From positions 1 through 46,157 of the forward strand of contig NZ_BDJE01000003.1 in assembly GCF_002117935.1 (NCBI RefSeq): 46,157 nucleotides of DNA. Reading direction: 5' to 3'. How positions within the stretch are numbered: position 1 is the first letter of the stretch; each line of letters opens with the position of its first letter. The DNA is from Nocardioides sp. PD653-B2 (GTDB taxonomy: Bacteria > Actinomycetota > Actinomycetes > Propionibacteriales > Nocardioidaceae). A model generated the notes under the pieces. The model was not told the DNA's origin and ran no database searches. It saw nothing but the letters and a program-made list of their open reading frames with translations. The position numbers were made by a program, and so were the translations under genes. This document shows positions 23,756 through 33,103 of the stretch, piece after piece.

Positions 23756-23761
23756 CGCATC

Positions 23762-24418
23762 GTGACCCAGAACTCCAGGCCTGCCTCTGACCCGGGGACC
23801 CACGCTCCGCAGCTCAACGGCGGCGGCGGGATGAACGTCCTCGACGACCACATCTACCAGCGGCTGCTGCGCGAGCGGATCGTCTTCCTCGGCTCCGAGG
23901 TGCGCGACCAGAACGCCAACGCGATCTGCGCCCAGCTGCTCCTGCTCTCGGCCGAGGACCCCGAGGCCGACATCTTCCTGCACATCAACTCGCCGGGTGG
24001 CTCGGTCGACGCGGGCATGGCGATCTACGACACCATGAACTACATCCCCAACGACGTCGCGACCGTCGGCATGGGCCTGGCCGCGTCCATGGGCCAGTTC
24101 CTGCTCTGCGCCGGCACCAAGGGCAAGCGCTACGCCCTGCCCCACGCGCGGATCATGATGCACCAGCCGTCCTCCGGCATGGGTGGCTCCGCCTCCGACA
24201 TCAAGATCCAGGCGCAGCAGTCGCTGCACATCAAGAAGGTGCTCCTCGAGCTCATCGCCGAGCACACCGGCCAGACGGTCGAGCAGGTCGAGAACGACGC
24301 CGACCGCGACCGCTGGTTCACCGCCGAGCAGGCGAAGGACTACGGCCTGGTCGACCAGGTCGTCAAGAGCGCCCGCGAAGCCGCCGACGACGGCCGGCCC
24401 GCCCGGCAGAAGGACTGA
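23762..24418 (+). CDS. clpP1: ATP-dependent Clp protease proteolytic subunit ClpP1
   Basis: A 218-aa serine peptidase subunit of the barrel-shaped Clp protease. The catalytic Ser109 is in M-G-L-A-A-S-M-G and His134 in I-M-M-H-Q-P; the Asp comes from the N-D-A-D-R-D-R-W-F stretch. H-I-N-S-P-G-G-S-V forms the oxyanion strand. In actinobacteria ClpP1 and ClpP2 assemble as a mixed two-ring complex fed by ClpX or ClpC. The GTG start is 6 nt after a TAGGGT -10. clpP2 follows with 5 nt between, so they are co-transcribed. An N-terminal extension of about 20 residues resembles a propeptide. Confidence 0.96.
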   Translation: MTQNSRPASDPGTHAPQLNGGGGMNVLDDHIYQRLLRERIVFLGSEVRDQNANAICAQLLLLSAEDPEADIFLHINSPGGSVDAGMAIYDTMNYIPNDVATVGMGLAASMGQFLLCAGTKGKRYALPHARIMMHQPSSGMGGSASDIKIQAQQSLHIKKVLLELIAEHTGQTVEQVENDADRDRWFTAEQAKDYGLVDQVVKSAREAADDGRPARQKD

Positions 24419-24423
24419 TCCGC

Positions 24424-25068
24424 GTGTCTGCACCCACCCCTGAGCTGAGCCCCTCGATGAACTACTACATCCCGCAGTGGGAGGAGCGCACGTCGTACGG
24501 CTTCCGCCGCATCGACCCCTACGCCAAGCTGTTCGAGGACCGCATCATCTACCTCGGTACCCCGATCTCCGACGACGTGGCCAACGCGGTCATCGCCCAG
24601 CTGCTGTGCCTCCAGTCGATGAACCCCGACCAGGACATCAGCATCTACATCAACAGCCCCGGTGGCTCGTTCACCGCGCTGACGGCGATCTACGACACGA
24701 TGAAGTTCATCAAGCCCGACGTGCAGACCGTGTGCATCGGGCAGGCCGCCTCGGCGGCTGCGATCCTGCTCGCGGCCGGCACCCCCGGCAAGCGGCTGGC
24801 GCTGCCCAACAGCCGGATCCTCATCCACCAGCCCTACACCGAGGGCACGTTCGGCCAGACGTCCGACATCGAGATCCAGGCCAACGAGATCCTGCGCATG
24901 CGCGAGCTGCTCGAGAAGATGATCAGCGACCACAGCGGCCGCGACATCGAGCAGGTCAGCCGCGACATCGAGCGCGACAAGATCCTGACCGCCGAGGGAG
25001 CGGTGGAGTACGGCCTGATCGACGCCGTGCTCCAGTCCCTCAAGGGCACCCCCGCGGTGACCGGCTGA
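24424..25068 (+). CDS. clpP2: ATP-dependent Clp protease proteolytic subunit ClpP2
   Basis: A 214-aa second ClpP subunit. The catalytic Ser110 is in I-G-Q-A-A-S-A-A-A and His135 in I-L-I-H-Q-P; the Asp lies in the R-D-I-E-R-D-K-I-L stretch. [10 protein letters not shown] is the conserved strand, and Y-G-L-I-D-A-V closes the domain. The N-terminal [15 protein letters not shown] is typical of actinobacterial ClpP2. GTG 24424 gives the family start; no strong Shine-Dalgarno sequence is seen, consistent with coupling to clpP1 5 nt upstream. Confidence 0.96.
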   Translation: MSAPTPELSPSMNYYIPQWEERTSYGFRRIDPYAKLFEDRIIYLGTPISDDVANAVIAQLLCLQSMNPDQDISIYINSPGGSFTALTAIYDTMKFIKPDVQTVCIGQAASAAAILLAAGTPGKRLALPNSRILIHQPYTEGTFGQTSDIEIQANEILRMRELLEKMISDHSGRDIEQVSRDIERDKILTAEGAVEYGLIDAVLQSLKGTPAVTG

Positions 25069-25080
25069 CGCTCCGACACC

Positions 25081-25103
25081 GTTCGTCGTGTCCGGCCACG
25101 AAC
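25081..25103. promoter_or_regulatory. Inverted repeat upstream of clpX
   Basis: GTTCG (25081-25085) and CGAAC (25099-25103) form an inverted pair with 13 nt between, in the 109-nt clpP2-clpX gap. It could be a regulator site or a short stem. Weak evidence. Confidence 0.25.
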
Positions 25104-25177
25104 CGGGGGCGGCACGGAGTACCGTCGGACAGGTTTTCGTACGACCCGCAGAGCTCGACCAACCGGAGGATGACCCC

Positions 25178-26458
25178 GTGGCACGTATCGGTGACGGAGG
25201 CGACCTGCTGAAGTGCTCCTTCTGCGGAAAGAGCCAGAAGCAGGTCAAGAAGCTGATCGCCGGCCCCGGCGTCTACATCTGCGACGAGTGCATCGATCTC
25301 TGCAACGAGATCATCGAGGAAGAGCTGAGCGAGGGCACCGAGGTCAGCCTCGACGAGCTGCCCAAGCCCAAGGAGATCTTCGAGTTCCTCAACTCCTACG
25401 TCATCGGCCAGGAGCAGGCCAAGAAGTCGCTCGCGGTCGCGGTCTACAACCACTACAAGCGGGTCCAGGCCGGCCTCCAGCCCATCTCGGGCAAGCACAG
25501 CAAGGAGGAGGTCGTCGAGGTCGCGAAGTCCAACATCCTCGTGATCGGCCCCACCGGCTGCGGCAAGACCTACCTCGCGCAGACGCTGGCCCGGATGCTC
25601 AACGTCCCGTTCGCGATCGCCGACGCGACCGCGCTCACCGAGGCGGGCTACGTCGGCGAGGACGTCGAGAACATCCTGCTCAAGCTGATCCAGGCCGCCG
25701 ACTACGACGTCAAGAAGGCCGAGACCGGCATCATCTACATCGACGAGATCGACAAGGTGGCCCGCAAGGCCGAGAACCCCTCGATCACGCGCGACGTCTC
25801 GGGTGAGGGCGTCCAGCAGGCGCTGCTGAAGATCATCGAGGGCACGACCGCCTCGGTGCCGCCGCAGGGGGGTCGCAAGCACCCGCACCAGGAGTTCATC
25901 CAGATCGACACCACGAACATCCTCTTCGTCGTGGGCGGCGCCTTCGCCGGGCTCGAGCACATCGTCGAGCAGCGGGTCGGCAAGAAGACCCTCGGCTTCA
26001 CCGCGGAGGTGCGGGGCGCGGCCGAGAAGGAGGCCGAGGACCTGCTGTCGCTGGTGCGTCCCGAAGACCTCACCAAGTTCGGCCTGATCCCCGAGTTCAT
26101 CGGCCGGCTGCCTCTGATCGCGAGCGTCACCAAGCTCGACCAGGAGGCGCTGATCCAGATCCTCACCGAGCCGCGCAACGCGCTGGTCAAGCAGTACCAG
26201 AAGCTCTTCGAGCTCGACGGTGTCGAGCTCGAGTTCACCGAGGACGCCATCGCGGCCATCGCCGACAAGGCGATGGAGCGCGGCACCGGCGCCCGCGGTC
26301 TGCGCGCCATCATCGAGGAGGTCCTCCTCCACGTGATGTACGAGGTCCCCTCGCGCGGCGACATCGCCCGCGTGATCGTGACCGGCGAGGTCGTCCTCGA
26401 CGACGTGGCCCCGACCCTGATCCCGCGCGAGACCGAGAAGAAGAAGAAGTCTGCCTGA
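25178..26458 (+). CDS. clpX: ATP-dependent Clp protease ATP-binding subunit ClpX
   Basis: A 426-aa AAA+ unfoldase that delivers substrates to ClpP1P2. The N-terminal zinc-binding domain has Cys pairs C-S-F-C and C-D-E-C. Walker A is G-P-T-G-C-G-K-T, Walker [10 protein letters not shown], and the arginine-finger/sensor region is E-F-I-G-R-L-P. GTG 25178 is the family start and has GGAGGA 7 nt upstream (25165-25170); the frame upstream of it is not conserved ClpX sequence. Length matches the family. It ends with Lys-Lys-Lys-Lys-Ser-Ala and is followed at once by a double hairpin, which separates it from the convergent valS. Confidence 0.97.
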   Translation: MARIGDGGDLLKCSFCGKSQKQVKKLIAGPGVYICDECIDLCNEIIEEELSEGTEVSLDELPKPKEIFEFLNSYVIGQEQAKKSLAVAVYNHYKRVQAGLQPISGKHSKEEVVEVAKSNILVIGPTGCGKTYLAQTLARMLNVPFAIADATALTEAGYVGEDVENILLKLIQAADYDVKKAETGIIYIDEIDKVARKAENPSITRDVSGEGVQQALLKIIEGTTASVPPQGGRKHPHQEFIQIDTTNILFVVGGAFAGLEHIVEQRVGKKTLGFTAEVRGAAEKEAEDLLSLVRPEDLTKFGLIPEFIGRLPLIASVTKLDQEALIQILTEPRNALVKQYQKLFELDGVELEFTEDAIAAIADKAMERGTGARGLRAIIEEVLLHVMYEVPSRGDIARVIVTGEVVLDDVAPTLIPRETEKKKKSA

Positions 26459-26500
26459 CGAGTCGGCGAAGCCGACTCGTCGATCGGGGGCAGCCCCCGA
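26457..26500. terminator. Tandem hairpins between convergent clpX and valS
   Basis: GACGAGTCGGC (26457-26467) pairs with its complement (26471-26481) around loop GAA; the second stem is TCGGGGG/CCCCCGA (26484-26490 and 26494-26500) around loop CAG. Both are symmetric, so they can act for either strand. The first overlaps the clpX stop codon. Confidence 0.7.
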
Positions 26501-26535
26501 GCACGGCCACGACCGGGGTCACTGACGCCGGCGGG

Positions 26536-29166
26536 TCACTCCGCGACGGGCGCCAGCTCCGCGGCCACCGCGAGCTCGGTCGAGCCCTCGGTGGGCGTGA
26601 AGACCAGGTCGCCGGTGATCTTGCCGGTCTTGCGCAGGTCGTCGGCCGCCAGCTCCGCGGCCCGCACCAGCGCCTCGGGTCCGGAGATCTCCACCCGCGA
26701 GAGTTCGGCGCGCATCGACACCTTGGCGCTGGACTTCGCGCCGCGGATGCCGATCAGGGCGGCGGCGACCGCGTCCAGCATGCTCGGGTCGGCCGCGGCG
26801 GCCGAGCCGAGCTCGACGACGGTCGGCCAGGCGGCGAGGTGGATCGAGCTCCCCCCGGAGTCAGCAGAGCGCCACCACGACCAGACCTCCTCGGTGACGT
26901 AGGGCAGGAACGGCGCCAGCAGTCGCAGCTGCACGTCGAGCGCGATCGCGAGGGTGGCCCGCGCCGATGCGGTGGCCGCGCCGCCGTCCTCGTCGTACGC
27001 GCGCTCCTTGACCAGCTCGAGGTAGTCGTCGCAGAACTCCCAGAAGAACTTCTCGGTGGTCTCGAGGGCCGAGGTGTAGTCGTAGGCCTCGAAGGCGTCG
27101 GTGGCCGCCGTCACGACCTCGGCCAGCCGGCCGAGCAGCGAGCAGTCGATGGCCTCCGAGACCTCGAACGGGTTGACGCTGGTCGCGCCCACACCGCCGA
27201 GGACGAACTTCGACGCGTTGAGGACCTTCATCGCGAGCCGGCGCCCGACCTTCATCTGCGTCTCGTCGAACGGCGAGTCCAGGCCCGGGCGGGCCATCGC
27301 CGCCCGCCAGCGGACGGCGTCGGCGCCGAACTTGTCGAGGATGTCGGTCGGGACCACGACGTTGCCCTTCGACTTCGACATCTTCTTGCGGTCGGGGTCG
27401 AGGATGAAGCCGGAGACGAGCGCGTGCGACCAGGGCGCGACGTGGTGCTCGTAGTCGGCTCGCACCACGCGGGAGAACAGCCAGGTGCGGATGATGTCGT
27501 GCGCCTGGGTGCAGAGGTCCATCGGGAAGACGCGCTGCCAGAGGTCGTCGTCGGACTCCCAGCCGCCGGCGATCTGCGGCGTCAGCGACGAGGTGGCCCA
27601 GGTGTCCATCACGTCGGGGTCGCCCAGGAAGCCGTTCGGCTTCCCGCGCTGGTCCTCGCTGTAGCCGCTCGGCGCGACCGTCGACGGGTCGATCGGCAGC
27701 TCGTCCTCGCGGGGGAGCAGGGGGTGCTCGTAGTCGGGCTCGCCCTCGGCGTCGAGGGGGTACCAGACCGGGAACGGGATGCCGAAGAAGCGCTGGCGTG
27801 AGATCAGCCAGTCGCCGTTGAGGCCGCCGACCCAGTTGTCGTAGCGGTGCTTCATGTGGGCCGGGAACCACTGGATCTCGGCACCGCGTGCGAGCATCTC
27901 CGAGCGGATGCCGGCGTCGCGGCCGCCGTTGCGGATGTACCACTGGCGGGTCGCCACGATCTCGAGCGGCTTGTCGCCCTTCTCGTAGAAGTTCGTCATC
28001 CGCTGCGTGGGCTTCGGCTCGCCGTCGAGGTCGCCGGACTCACGGAGCTTGGCGACCATCACCTCGCGGGCGGAGAAGGTGGTCTTGCCCTTCAGGTCCT
28101 CGTACGCCGCGGCCGCGGTCTCGCTGCTCAGCCAGGCCGGGGTCTCGCGGGAGAGCCGGCCGTCGCGGCCGATCACGGTGCGGACCGGGAGGGCGAGCTC
28201 GCGCCACCAGGTGACGTCGGTGAGGTCACCGAACGTGCAGCACATCGCGATGCCCGCGCCCTTGTCCATCTCGGCGGCCGGGTGGGCGACCACCGGGACC
28301 TCGACGCCGAAGACGGGGCTGGTGACCGTGGTCCCGAAGAGCGGCTGGTAGCGCTCGTCGTCGGGGTGCGCGATCAGCGCGACCACGCTCGGGATCAGCT
28401 CGGGCCGGGTCGTCTCGATGAACACGGGGGTGCCGTCGGGCCGGTGGAAGGCGATGCGGTGGTAGGCGCCGGCGTACTCGCGGGCCTCGAGCTCGGCCTG
28501 CGCGACCGCGGTCTGGAACGTGACGTCCCAGAGCGTCGGCGCCTCCTGGAGGTAGGCCTCGCCGCGGGCGAAGTTGCGCAGGAACGCGCGCTGGCTGACG
28601 GTCTGCGCCTTGGCGCCGATGGTCGTGTAGTGCTGCTTCCAGTCGACCGAGAGGCCGAGGGTGCGCCACAGGGACTCGAAGACCTCTTCGTCCTGGACGA
28701 CCAGCTGCTCGCAGAGCTCGATGAAGTTGGGCCGGCTGATCGGCACCTGCTTCTTCGGGTCGGGCTTCTCGGGCGGCGTGAAGCCGGCCTCGTAGGGCAG
28801 CGAGGGGTCGCAGCGGACGCCGTAGTAGTTCTGCACCCGGCGCTCGGTCGGCAGCCCGTTGTCGTCCCAGCCCATCGGGTAGAACACCGACTTGCCGCGC
28901 ATCCGCTGGAAGCGCGCGATCAGGTCGGTGTGCGTGTAGGAGAAGACGTGGCCGACGTGCAGGCTGCCGCTCACGGTCGGCGGCGGCGTGTCGATCGAGT
29001 AGACGTTCTCGCGCGGCTGGGTGCGGTCGAAGGCGTAGGTGTCGTCGGCCCTCCAGCGCTCGCTCCAGGTCGCCTCGAGACCCTCGAGCGCGGGCTTGTC
29101 CGGTACGACGACCGCGCGCCGTTCGGCGTGGGTCGGCTCCGGTGCCTTGCTCTGTGTCTCGGTCAT
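26536..29166 (-). CDS. valS: Valyl-tRNA synthetase
   Basis: An 876-aa class I synthetase that charges tRNA-Val. The HIGH motif appears as H-V-G-H in [15 protein letters not shown], and KMSKS as K-K-M-S-K-S-K-G-N. The editing (CP1) domain is present, with [12 protein letters not shown], followed by the anticodon-binding domain. The [16 protein letters not shown] stretch fits the shorter archaeal/actinobacterial ValS form, and the long C-terminal coiled coil of E. coli ValS is absent. ATG 29166 has TAGGAT 7 nt upstream on the minus strand, so the in-frame extension further upstream is unlikely to be translated. Divergent from folC. Confidence 0.96.
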   Translation of the reverse strand: MTETQSKAPEPTHAERRAVVVPDKPALEGLEATWSERWRADDTYAFDRTQPRENVYSIDTPPPTVSGSLHVGHVFSYTHTDLIARFQRMRGKSVFYPMGWDDNGLPTERRVQNYYGVRCDPSLPYEAGFTPPEKPDPKKQVPISRPNFIELCEQLVVQDEEVFESLWRTLGLSVDWKQHYTTIGAKAQTVSQRAFLRNFARGEAYLQEAPTLWDVTFQTAVAQAELEAREYAGAYHRIAFHRPDGTPVFIETTRPELIPSVVALIAHPDDERYQPLFGTTVTSPVFGVEVPVVAHPAAEMDKGAGIAMCCTFGDLTDVTWWRELALPVRTVIGRDGRLSRETPAWLSSETAAAAYEDLKGKTTFSAREVMVAKLRESGDLDGEPKPTQRMTNFYEKGDKPLEIVATRQWYIRNGGRDAGIRSEMLARGAEIQWFPAHMKHRYDNWVGGLNGDWLISRQRFFGIPFPVWYPLDAEGEPDYEHPLLPREDELPIDPSTVAPSGYSEDQRGKPNGFLGDPDVMDTWATSSLTPQIAGGWESDDDLWQRVFPMDLCTQAHDIIRTWLFSRVVRADYEHHVAPWSHALVSGFILDPDRKKMSKSKGNVVVPTDILDKFGADAVRWRAAMARPGLDSPFDETQMKVGRRLAMKVLNASKFVLGGVGATSVNPFEVSEAIDCSLLGRLAEVVTAATDAFEAYDYTSALETTEKFFWEFCDDYLELVKERAYDEDGGAATASARATLAIALDVQLRLLAPFLPYVTEEVWSWWRSADSGGSSIHLAAWPTVVELGSAAAADPSMLDAVAAALIGIRGAKSSAKVSMRAELSRVEISGPEALVRAAELAADDLRKTGKITGDLVFTPTEGSTELAVAAELAPVAE

Positions 29167-29173
29167 GCGCGAA

Positions 29174-29179
29174 ATCCTA
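29174..29179 (-). promoter_or_regulatory. -10 element of valS (leaderless)
   Basis: TAGGAT on the minus strand ends 7 nt before ATG 29166. No T-box or other leader structure fits in the remaining space. Confidence 0.5.
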
Positions 29180-29254
29180 GTTTGCGACAGGTCTCGCCGA
29201 GAAACCGGTTGCGGGTTCAACCGCCTCGACCGGGGTGCGCGCCTGTGCGCGCCC

Positions 29255-29260
29255 TAGAAT
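29255..29260 (+). promoter_or_regulatory. -10 element of folC
   Basis: TAGAAT lies 9 nt before ATG 29270, leaving a leader of at most about 3 nt. It stands back to back with the valS promoter within 103 bp. Confidence 0.5.
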
Positions 29261-29269
29261 CGGCGAGAC

Positions 29270-30649
29270 ATGACTGACGCGCCTGACACCCCCCGACTCG
29301 CCACGACCTTCGACGAGGTCGAGGACGCCCTCCTGTCCCGCTGGCCCGAGACGAAGCTCGAGCCCTCGCTGGACCGGATCCGTGCGTTCGTCGAGCTGCT
29401 CGGCGACCCGCAGGCCGGCTACCCGGTGATCCACCTGACCGGGACGAACGGCAAGACCTCGACGTCGCGGATGATCGACACCCTGCTGCGCGCGCTCGAC
29501 CTGCGCACCGGCCGGTTCACCAGCCCCCACGTCGAGCGGATGAGCGAGCGGATCTCGATCGACGGGGAGCCGCTGACCGACGAGGAGTTCGTCGACGCCT
29601 TCAACGACGTCGCGCCGTACACCCACATCGTCGACAACAGCCAGGAGCACCCGCTGTCGTTCTTCGAGACCGTCGTCGCCATGGCGTACGCCGCGTTCGC
29701 GGACGCGCCGGTCGACGTCGCGGTCGTCGAGGTCGGGATGGGCGGGTCGTGGGACGCCACCAACGTCGTCGATGCCGCGGTCGCCGTGGTGCTGCCGGTC
29801 GCCGTCGACCACGCGGCCTACCTCGGCAGCACGCCGGCCGACATCGCGGTCGAGAAGTCCGGGATCATCAAGCCGGGCTCGATCGCCGTGCTCGCCCAGC
29901 AGTCGCCCGAGGTCGACGAGGTCCTCCTCGAGCGGATCACCGAGGTCGGCGCGACCGCGGTCCGCGAGGGGCTCGACTTCGGCGTCGCCGCGCGCACCCC
30001 GGCGGTCGGCGGCCAGATGCTGTCGCTGCAGGGGCTGCGGGCCCGCTACGACGACGTGTTCCTGCCTCTGTACGGCGCCCACCAGGCCCAGAACGCCGCC
30101 GTCGCCCTGGCCGCGGTCGAGGCCTTCGTGGGCGACCAGCCGCTGGACGAGGACGTCGTCCGCGCCGCCTTCGCCGAGGTCACCTCGCCCGGCCGCCTCG
30201 AGATCGTGCGCCGCAGCCCCACCGTGGTGCTCGACTCGGCGCACAACCCGCACGGTGCCGAGGCTCTGGGTGCGGCGCTGGAGGACTCCTTCACGTTCAA
30301 CCCGCTCATCGGCGTGGTCGGCGTGATGGCGGACAAGGACCAGGAGGGCCTGCTCGCGGCCCTCGAGCCGCACCTCGCCCACGTCGTCTGCACCCAGAAC
30401 TCCACGGAGCGTTCGCTCCCGGCCGAGCAGCTCGCCGCGGTCGCCCGTGAGGTCTTCGGCGAGGACCGGGTCTCGGTGACCCCCGACCTCGGCAGCGCGA
30501 TCGAGGCCGCCGCCACCCTGGCCGAGGCCGGAGCCGCGTTCGGCGAGGGGCTCGGCTCGGGTGCCGTGCTCGTCACCGGCTCGGTCGTCACCGTCGGGGA
30601 GGCCCGCGCCCTGCTCGTCCGTCCGACAACGCCGCGGGGACCCCGATGA
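29270..30649 (+). CDS. folC: Bifunctional folylpolyglutamate synthase / dihydrofolate synthase
   Basis: A 459-aa Mur-ligase-like enzyme that adds glutamate to dihydropteroate and extends polyglutamate tails on folates. The ATP loop is L-T-G-T-N-G-K-T-S-T-S-R-M. The metal/Mg-site stretch V-A-V-V-E-V-G-M-G-G-S-W-D-A-T-N, the V-A-V-D-H-A-A-Y-L-G strand and V-L-D-S-A-H-N-P-H-G in the C-terminal domain are all present. Length is slightly above the common 420-450. Its stop overlaps the start of the DUF4233 gene (ATGA), giving translational coupling. Order valS/folC/DUF4233/ndk is conserved in actinobacteria. Confidence 0.95.
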   Translation: MTDAPDTPRLATTFDEVEDALLSRWPETKLEPSLDRIRAFVELLGDPQAGYPVIHLTGTNGKTSTSRMIDTLLRALDLRTGRFTSPHVERMSERISIDGEPLTDEEFVDAFNDVAPYTHIVDNSQEHPLSFFETVVAMAYAAFADAPVDVAVVEVGMGGSWDATNVVDAAVAVVLPVAVDHAAYLGSTPADIAVEKSGIIKPGSIAVLAQQSPEVDEVLLERITEVGATAVREGLDFGVAARTPAVGGQMLSLQGLRARYDDVFLPLYGAHQAQNAAVALAAVEAFVGDQPLDEDVVRAAFAEVTSPGRLEIVRRSPTVVLDSAHNPHGAEALGAALEDSFTFNPLIGVVGVMADKDQEGLLAALEPHLAHVVCTQNSTERSLPAEQLAAVAREVFGEDRVSVTPDLGSAIEAAATLAEAGAAFGEGLGSGAVLVTGSVVTVGEARALLVRPTTPRGPR

Positions 30650-31023
30650 GCGAGGCTCCCGCGCGGTCGCCGCGCCGCGGCATGTGCGCCGCGATCCTCT
30701 GCCTCGAGGCGATCACCCTCGGCCTCACGACACCCGTGATGGTGTCGGTCGCCGACGTCGCGGTCTCGACCGCGCTCTGGATCGGGCTCGGCCTCGCCGC
30801 CGCGTGCCTGCTGCTCGCCGGCCTGCTCCGCAGCGAGTGGGCGTACGGCGCCGGCTGGGTGGTGCAGGGCGCCGCGATCGCGCTCGGCGTGGTCATCCCG
30901 CTGATGTTCTTCCTGGGTGCGGTCTTCGCCCTGCTGTGGGGCACGGCCTACTTCCTCGGGCTCAAGATCGAGCGCGAGCGGGCGGCGGCCTACGCCGCCT
31001 TCGACAGCTCAGCGGAGGGCTGA
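30646..31023 (+). CDS. DUF4233 small membrane protein
   Basis: A 125-aa protein with four hydrophobic helices (about 12-30, 37-60, 67-84 and 87-106) and a charged C-terminus. The pattern R-G-M-C-A-A-I-L-C-L-E-A-I at the first helix and the location directly after folC identify it as DUF4233, a family found almost only behind folC in actinobacteria. No function is known. ATG 30646 overlaps the folC stop. Its 3' end overlaps the convergent MocR gene by 15 nt. Confidence 0.85.
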   Translation: MSEAPARSPRRGMCAAILCLEAITLGLTTPVMVSVADVAVSTALWIGLGLAAACLLLAGLLRSEWAYGAGWVVQGAAIALGVVIPLMFFLGAVFALLWGTAYFLGLKIERERAAAYAAFDSSAEG

Positions 31024-32337
31024 CACCAGCGCGGCCAGCGCCGCGTCCAGCTCCTCGTCGGTGACACCACCGAAGCCCACCACCAGGCCGGTCAGCCTCG
31101 CCGACCGGCAGTAGCCGGAGAGCAGGTTGACCTCGAAGCCGGCCCGTCGCGCCGCTTCCTGCGCGCGGACCGCGTCGGCCTGGGGGAGCAGCCAGGTCGA
31201 GTACATGCCGGCGAGCGGTCCGGCCAGCTCGGCGTACGGCGCGAGCGCCGCCGCGACCCGCGGGGCGCGCTCGGCGTAGACCCGGCGGGCGGTGCGGACG
31301 ACCTTGTCGACGTACCCGTCCCGCAGCAGGGAGAGGAAGGCGCGCTGCACCGGCCACGGGGCGCCGTCGTGGGTGACCAGACGGCGCGCGTTGACCCTGT
31401 CGAGCAGGTCCGGGGGCGCGACGAGCCAGCCGAGCCGCAGCGAGGGCGCGACCGACTTCGCGGCGGTGCCGAGGTAGGCGACCCGGGCCGGGTCGAGCGT
31501 GGCCAGCGCCGGGACGGGGGCGACGTCGTAGCGGAACTCCGAGTCGTAGTCGTCCTCGACCAGGATCGTGTCCTCGGCGCGGGCGGCCTCGAGCAGGGTC
31601 AGCCGGTCCGCCGCCGGCATCACCCGGCCGAGCGGGTGCTGGTGGGCCGGCGTCACGTAGGCGGCCACCAGGCCGGTCAGGTCGCTGATGGTGGCGGCCG
31701 CAGGCAGGTCGCGCACCTCCCGGCCGAGGCCGCGGACCGTCTCGACCGCGGCCCGGTAGCCGGGGTCCTCGAGGCCGACCGGTCCGGGGCGCAGCGCGGT
31801 GAGGACGTGCCGCAGCCCGTCGGTGGTGCCGCTGGTGACGACCACCTCGTCCGGGTCGACCACGACGCCTCGGGTGCGGGCCAGTCGGTCGGCGAGGGCC
31901 GCGCGCAGCTCCGGGATGCCGCGCGGGTCGTCGTAGCCCCGGGGCGGCCGGGCCGTCGAGACGTCGCGCCAGGCGCGCCGCCAGCCGGCCGCGTGCCGGG
32001 GGTCGATCCAGGGGGTCCCGGCGTCGAGTCGGACCAGCTCGGCGGGGGCGGTGACGCCGCGACGCCGGGGAGCCGGCGTACGACGGGTGCTGCCGGAGGC
32101 GACGAAGGTGCCGGCGCCGTGCCGGGTCTCGAGCCAGCCCTCGGCGACCAGCTGCTCGTAGGCCTGCTCCGGGACCGAGCGGCTGACGGCGAGCTCGGCG
32201 GCCAGCGCCCGGCTGCTCGGGAGCCGGTCGCCGCGCCCGAGCGTGCCCGTGGTGACCAGCTCGCGGATCTGAGCGGAGAGCTGGGCGCCGAGCGGGCCGG
32301 GTCGCGAGCGGTCCAGCCGGACGGGCAGCGTGGTCAT
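31009..32337 (-). CDS. MocR/PdxR-type transcriptional regulator (GntR wHTH + aminotransferase-like domain)
   Basis: A 442-aa chimeric regulator. Residues 10-78 form a GntR winged helix (G-D-R-L-P-S-S-R-A-L-A-A-E-L-A-V-S-R-S-V-P-E-Q-A-Y-E-Q-L). Residues 105-440 form a class I aminotransferase fold with P-A-H-Q-H-P-L-G, E-D-D-Y-D-S-E-F-R-Y and the PLP-lysine Lys294 in G-T-A-A-K-S-V-A-P. MocR proteins bind PLP as an effector and usually control vitamin B6 or amino acid genes. It is divergent from a PNPOx-fold gene 69 bp away, with a GTGGCC-G-GGCCAC palindrome between, so that gene is the probable target. ATG 32337 is the domain start; the frame runs open further upstream but enters the neighbour. 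Confidence 0.9.
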   Translation of the reverse strand: MTTLPVRLDRSRPGPLGAQLSAQIRELVTTGTLGRGDRLPSSRALAAELAVSRSVPEQAYEQLVAEGWLETRHGAGTFVASGSTRRTPAPRRRGVTAPAELVRLDAGTPWIDPRHAAGWRRAWRDVSTARPPRGYDDPRGIPELRAALADRLARTRGVVVDPDEVVVTSGTTDGLRHVLTALRPGPVGLEDPGYRAAVETVRGLGREVRDLPAAATISDLTGLVAAYVTPAHQHPLGRVMPAADRLTLLEAARAEDTILVEDDYDSEFRYDVAPVPALATLDPARVAYLGTAAKSVAPSLRLGWLVAPPDLLDRVNARRLVTHDGAPWPVQRAFLSLLRDGYVDKVVRTARRVYAERAPRVAAALAPYAELAGPLAGMYSTWLLPQADAVRAQEAARRAGFEVNLLSGYCRSARLTGLVVGFGGVTDEELDAALAALVSALR

Positions 32338-32373
32338 CGGGTGTCCTGTCGAAATGGTGCTGGATTGGCCCGT

Positions 32374-32386
32374 GTGGCCGGGCCAC
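32374..32386. promoter_or_regulatory. Palindrome between MocR regulator and PNPOx-like gene
   Basis: GTGGCC-G-GGCCAC is a perfect 6+1+6 inverted repeat. An additional ATTGGCC half-site starts near 32364. It is placed between the divergent starts, as an operator for the MocR protein would be. The minus strand reads AAGTGGCC, reminiscent of the AAGTGG core I recall for PdxR sites. Confidence 0.45.
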
Positions 32387-32394
32387 TTCTGCGT

Positions 32395-32400
32395 CAGCCT
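32395..32400 (+). promoter_or_regulatory. -10-like element of the PNPOx-like gene
   Basis: CAGCCT lies 6 nt before GTG 32407. The identical hexamer and spacing precede ATG 33580. Confidence 0.3.
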
Positions 32401-32406
32401 AGGGGG

Positions 32407-33093
32407 GTGACCACCTCGACGCCGCTGGAACCCACCGCCCGCACGACCGTCAACCGCGGCCGCAACCGTTCGGTCGCCGACCGCGACCAGCTGCACGCCT
32501 TCCTGGCCGACGCCCTGGTCGCCCACATCGGCGTCGTCGTGGCCGAGGACGGGCAGAGCCACCCGGTCGTGCTGCCCGCCGCGTTCGCGATCGACCTCGA
32601 CGGGCCCGACCCCGACGGCACGCTCTACGTGCACGGCTCGGTCGCCGCGGGCTGGCTGCGCGCCGCCCAGGACGCCACCGTCTGCGTCACCGTGACCGAG
32701 CTCGACGGCCTGGTCGCGGGGCGCTCGGCCTTCCACCACTCCATGAACTACCGCTCGGCGGTCGTGATCGGGCCGGCGCGGGTCGTCGACGACCCGGGCG
32801 AGCGTCAGCACGCGCTCGACCTGGTCGTCGACCACATGATCCCGGGCCGTTCGGCCACGCTGCGAGCCAGCACCCGCAAGGAGCTGGCCGCGACCGCGGT
32901 GCTCGCCGTCCCCCTGCGCGAGGCGTCGATGAAGGCCCGCGCCGGTGGTCCGGTCGACGAGCCCGAGGACGTCGACGCCGGTGTCTGGGGCGGCCACATC
33001 CCGCTCCACCGGGTGGCCGGGGAGCCGGTCACCGGGGAGGACGCGAACGGACCCGCCCCGGCCGACGTCGTACGGCGGGCGGCCTCTTTGTAG
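32407..33093 (+). CDS. Pyridoxamine 5'-phosphate oxidase-fold (FMN split-barrel) family protein
   Basis: A 228-aa flavin-binding split-barrel protein. It begins with T-T-V-N-R-G-R-N-R-S, a stretch typical of PNPOx-like NimA-type proteins, then L-A-D-A-L-V-A-H-I-G-V-V-V-A, a strand region with L-Y-V-H-G-S-V-A-A-G-W-L-R, and F-H-H-S-M-N-Y-R-S-A-V-V-I-G. The family binds FMN, F420 or heme; which of these applies cannot be read here. GTG 32407 is the likely start because a -10-like CAGCCT lies 6 nt upstream and the domain follows directly. Divergent partner of the MocR regulator, which suggests a link to vitamin B6 or its vitamers. The pair separates DUF4233 from ndk. Confidence 0.85.
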   Translation: MTTSTPLEPTARTTVNRGRNRSVADRDQLHAFLADALVAHIGVVVAEDGQSHPVVLPAAFAIDLDGPDPDGTLYVHGSVAAGWLRAAQDATVCVTVTELDGLVAGRSAFHHSMNYRSAVVIGPARVVDDPGERQHALDLVVDHMIPGRSATLRASTRKELAATAVLAVPLREASMKARAGGPVDEPEDVDAGVWGGHIPLHRVAGEPVTGEDANGPAPADVVRRAASL

Positions 33094-33096
33094 GGT
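33091..33096 (+). promoter_or_regulatory. -10 element of ndk (leaderless)
   Basis: TAGGGT ends 7 nt before ATG 33104 and overlaps the stop codon of the preceding gene. Confidence 0.5.
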
Positions 33097-33103
33097 GCGA
33101 GGC

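Noticed and set aside
29167..29269. T-box or other tRNA-sensing leader for valS
   Set aside because: The predicted transcript starts at or next to the valS ATG, leaving no room for a leader.
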